Source: a bacterium (GTDB taxonomy: Bacteria > Patescibacteriota > Gracilibacteria > BD1-5 > UBA6164). From it: 40,565 nt of DNA. Of the stretch, positions 38,276-40,565 are shown in pieces. Within the stretch, counting starts at the first letter, position 1. Each line of letters opens with the position of its first letter. Both the position numbers and the translations under genes were made by a program. The stretch lies in assembly GCA_024635485.1 (NCBI GenBank), contig JAGXIV010000021.1:1-40565 (forward strand), written 5' to 3'. The notes under the pieces were generated by a model. It had not been told where the DNA came from. It did not search any database and was given only the letters and a program-made list of their open reading frames with translations.

Positions 38276-39613
38276 ATGAAACAAGACTTCCTCGATTATA
38301 TTCAAGAAACCTTTGAGTTTAGTCCATCAGAAATGATGGATTTTTCCTGTGCTCTAACTATTCCTCTGAAAAAGACTCTCCGAGTAAATACGAATAAGAT
38401 TTCTGTAGAAGATTTTAAAAAACTCGCAATCAAAAATAATTGGCAGCTCTCTCCTACTCCTCTTGGAAAAAATATGTTTTATATTGATAGAGAAGATACT
38501 TCGATTGCTTTATGAAATACGCTTGAGCATATTGCGTGATATATGTATATACAAGAACTTGCCGCATCTAGTTCGCCATTTTATCTTGCGTGAGATATAA
38601 CTGACCAAGAAGAATATACCATTCTTGATATGTCAGCCAGTCCTGGTGGTAAAACAACTCAACTTGCTGAGTATTATCCAAATTCTATCATTATAGCGAA
38701 CGAAATTGATAAATCTCGTATGCGACAACTTCACGAAAATACTGATCGACTCGGAACGAAAAATGTATTTGTCACTAATTATGATGGACGATATTTTTCA
38801 AATTATCCAGAAATTTTTGATAAAGTTTTACTCGATGCTCCATGTAGTGGAGAAGGTACTGCCTATAAATCTGACGATGCACTCAAGTATTGGAATATAA
38901 AAAATATTAAAAAAATAGCAAAACTTCAATTTCAACTGCTGGAATCAGCAATGATTTCACTAAAAATATGAGGAGAACTTGTCTATTCAACCTGTACCCT
39001 CAATAGGCTTGAAAACGAAGAAATTATCAACAAAATGACCGATAAATACTGAGAATATTTCAATGTCGTTTCTCTCTCTGATGATCTTACAAAACCACTT
39101 ATCAGAGCTTGGCCTCATAAAGAAAAAACATGATGATTTTTCGTAGTAAAACTCAGAAAAAAACAATCATTTCCAGACACTACAAAACCAAGAAAGCTCC
39201 AAAAAAATATTCAATGATTTGAAAAGGTTTCAAATACTGACGAAAAAATTATTCAACATTTTTTAAAAGAGACTTTTAATTCAGAACTTACAGGAAAGTT
39301 TTATACCTATAGAAATGAAATTTATTATACAGAAAAAAATATAGATTTTTTCTGGGAAAACTTTTTTTTGTTCAAAGTAGGATGTAAGATTTGAAAACTA
39401 GAAAACTGAGAATTTGAACCAAACTTCTTTTGTGGGACAGATTTTTGAATATTTAAAAAAAATACCATCTCAATCGATGAAGTATTTTTAGCAAAACTTT
39501 TAAAATGAGAAGAAATAAAAAGTGATAGAAGTGAATGATTTTTTCAAGTATATTTTTGAACAATTCCGGCTGGAATTTTCAAAGTGAAAGGATGAGTATG
39601 AAAAACACTTTTA
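38276..39613 (+). CDS. RsmF/NOL1-NOP2-Sun-family rRNA (cytosine-C5) methyltransferase
   Basis: 445 residues. N-terminal KKTLRVNTNKISVEDFKKLA, YIQELAASSSPFYLAG, SAM site ILDMSASPGGKTTQLAEYY, motif IV KVLLDAPCSGEGT (Cys for product release), motif VI GGELVYSTCTLNRLENEEI (nucleophilic Cys). The C-terminal third (FYTYRNEIYYTEKNIDFFWE to GTIPAGIFKVKGGVGKHF) resembles the RsmF C-terminal domain rather than RsmB. Methylates a 16S rRNA cytosine. Abuts the channel-like gene without a gap. The stop is TAG at 39611. Confidence 0.9.
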
Positions 39614-39752
39614 GAAAGTAGATTTTTACGAAAGTAGAGAGTAAAAATCAAAAAAATAAGAACTTGAATTTTCTTCAAAAAAAATACAATAACGACAATT
39701 TATTTTTCTCCTATATTTTAAGGGAGAAGCCTACGGGTTTTTAGTTTTTTTT
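39614..39752 (+). other. Intergenic segment before the radical SAM gene
   Basis: 139 bases without a gene. A 9-bp dyad GATTTTTAC / GTAAAAATC (39620-39628, 39640-39648) lies just after the methyltransferase stop, and a weak stem TTCTCC / GGAGAA lies near 39707-39730. A T-rich tract directly precedes the next ATG. Possible transcript end and new start; no clear promoter. Confidence 0.35.
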
Positions 39753-40565
39753 ATGCAATACAAAGTATTTGGCTGTAAGGTCAATAAATATTATACAGAT
39801 AAATGGCTCAACTCAGATTATCTCCAAGATAAAACTGGAACTTTTGTGGCGAGCTGCGTGGTAACTGATAGTGCCAAAAGGAAATGGATTCGATTTGTAA
39901 AAAAAGAAGTAGAAACTCTTGAGGGACAAGAAAAAGTTTTTATTTCAGGGTGTGGAGCATTTAAAGATGGTAAAGCACAGGCAAACTTTTTTGACCTCTA
40001 TCCAGATCTTTCTTTTGCTGAAAATCAGATTGAAATTCTCGATGAAGCACCAGAGGAAGAATTATGAAAACCATCACTCAGAGAAGAAGAAAAATTTGAA
40101 ATGCATAACACGTACATTTCAAAAACTCAAAAACCTACATCTAAAATAGACCTCACAAAACTCAAAAAACTTCAAAATTCGAGTATTTATACACGAAAAT
40201 ATTTACTTATTCAGGGATGATGTGATAGTTTTTGTACTTTTTGTCTCACGGTACAAAAACGTGGTCGACATTATTTTCGTTCAGCTGAAGATATAATTGA
40301 TGAAATTATAGAATTTGAAAATTCTTGAGGAAAAGAAGTAGTGCTTACAGGGGTAAATCTCTCTGCTTGGGGACTTCAAAACACACATGAAACAAAAAAT
40401 TTTTCAGAAAACCTAGAAAAAAATGGAGAAAAATGACAAGGGTCACAGTTTTCAATTTTGCTTTCTCAAATACTTGAAAACACAAACATTCCAAGAATAA
40501 GAATATCATCTCTGTGACCTGAGTTTATTGATCAAAAAGTTCTAAAATTAATGGCACATACAAGA
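39753..40565 (+). CDS. MtaB/MiaB-type tRNA methylthiotransferase (radical SAM), N-terminal part
   Basis: 271 residues visible; runs off the right edge (family about 420-450). The UPF0004-type N-terminal domain begins MQYKVFGCKVNKYYTDKWLN and includes TFVASCVVTDSAKRKWIRFV and VFISGCGAFKDGKA, giving the three Cys of the auxiliary cluster. The radical SAM CxxxCxxC follows as IQGGCDSFCTFCLTVQKRG; next EVVLTGVNLSAWG and PRIRISSLGPEFID. Closest in pattern to MtaB (ms2t6A37 formation). A 40-residue Glu/Lys linker between the domains is longer than usual. TGA codons give both Gly of the GG before the cluster. Confidence 0.9.

Noticed and set aside
1-40565. Apparent pseudogenes: many genes look broken into short pieces by TGA under the standard code.
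   Set aside because: Reading TGA as Gly restores single full-length frames with intact motifs throughout, and the matching tRNA is present, so these are not degraded genes.
1-40565. UGA read as Trp (code 4), as in mycoplasmas.
   Set aside because: UGA sits at invariant Gly positions (P-loops, LSGGQ, PAP2, kinase G2), normal Trp positions use UGG, and the UCA tRNA has glycine acceptor features.

Overview
The window is AT-rich and reads correctly only if UGA is a sense codon. Nearly every gene is interrupted by in-frame TGA, and translating TGA as glycine restores full-length, motif-perfect proteins. Examples are the glycine before the P-loop lysine in the ABC ATPase and in EngB, LSGGQ, the histidine-kinase G2 box, SRxYLGVHYxSD in PAP2 and HPHG in the multicopper oxidase. 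A tRNA with anticodon UCA and glycine identity features lies at 37352-37430 on the minus strand. This is genetic code 25, so the organism belongs to the Gracilibacteria / Absconditabacteria (SR1) branch of the Patescibacteria. Shine-Dalgarno sites are mostly absent.

Layout from left to right. 1-5562 (-): an AbrB-like regulator, a very long RND adaptor lipoprotein and an RND pump that runs off the left edge, with a small membrane protein upstream. 5581-11117 (-): a large exported protein of unknown function, a phospholipase-D-like protein and an ABC exporter. 11180-12551 (-): DnaJ and a small protein. 12644-16031 (+): a membrane-anchored alpha/beta hydrolase, a PriA-like protein lacking the N-terminal motor lobe, and DnaN. 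16056-23700: EngB (-), a polytopic protein (+), then a tight minus-strand operon of a VTT-PAP2-LssY fusion, a GT28-like glycosyltransferase, a DedA-like protein, a GT32 glycosyltransferase, a basic protein and RsmE.

23865-29424 is a copper/redox region: DUF305 (+), then a minus-strand series of a His/Cys-rich membrane protein, an HMA-MauE fusion, a Met-rich multicopper oxidase, a CuA-type cupredoxin lipoprotein, a MauE protein and DUF302, with a lipoprotein thiol peroxidase divergent (+). 29453-29832 holds a self-contained, GC-richer cassette: dyad operator, near-consensus promoter, strong SD, a 66-residue protein without UGA codons, and two strong hairpins. 29950-33591 (-) carries an OmpR-type two-component pair, a PepSY-like protein with acidic repeats and a COG4705-type membrane protein. 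33728-35158 (-) is an FAD monooxygenase with an added Cys-rich N-terminus.

35395-37265 (+) is the most striking part: two tandem Trp-Trp leader peptides, each followed by its own terminator hairpin and a possible antiterminator pairing, ahead of an unrecognised gene and an aspartate/glutamate-racemase-family gene. The right end has the UGA-reading tRNA-Gly (-), a mechanosensitive-channel-like membrane protein, a NOL1/NOP2/Sun rRNA methyltransferase and the start of an MtaB/MiaB-type radical SAM enzyme (+). Translations were read by eye with code 25. Family names rest on motifs and overall resemblance, not on database searches.
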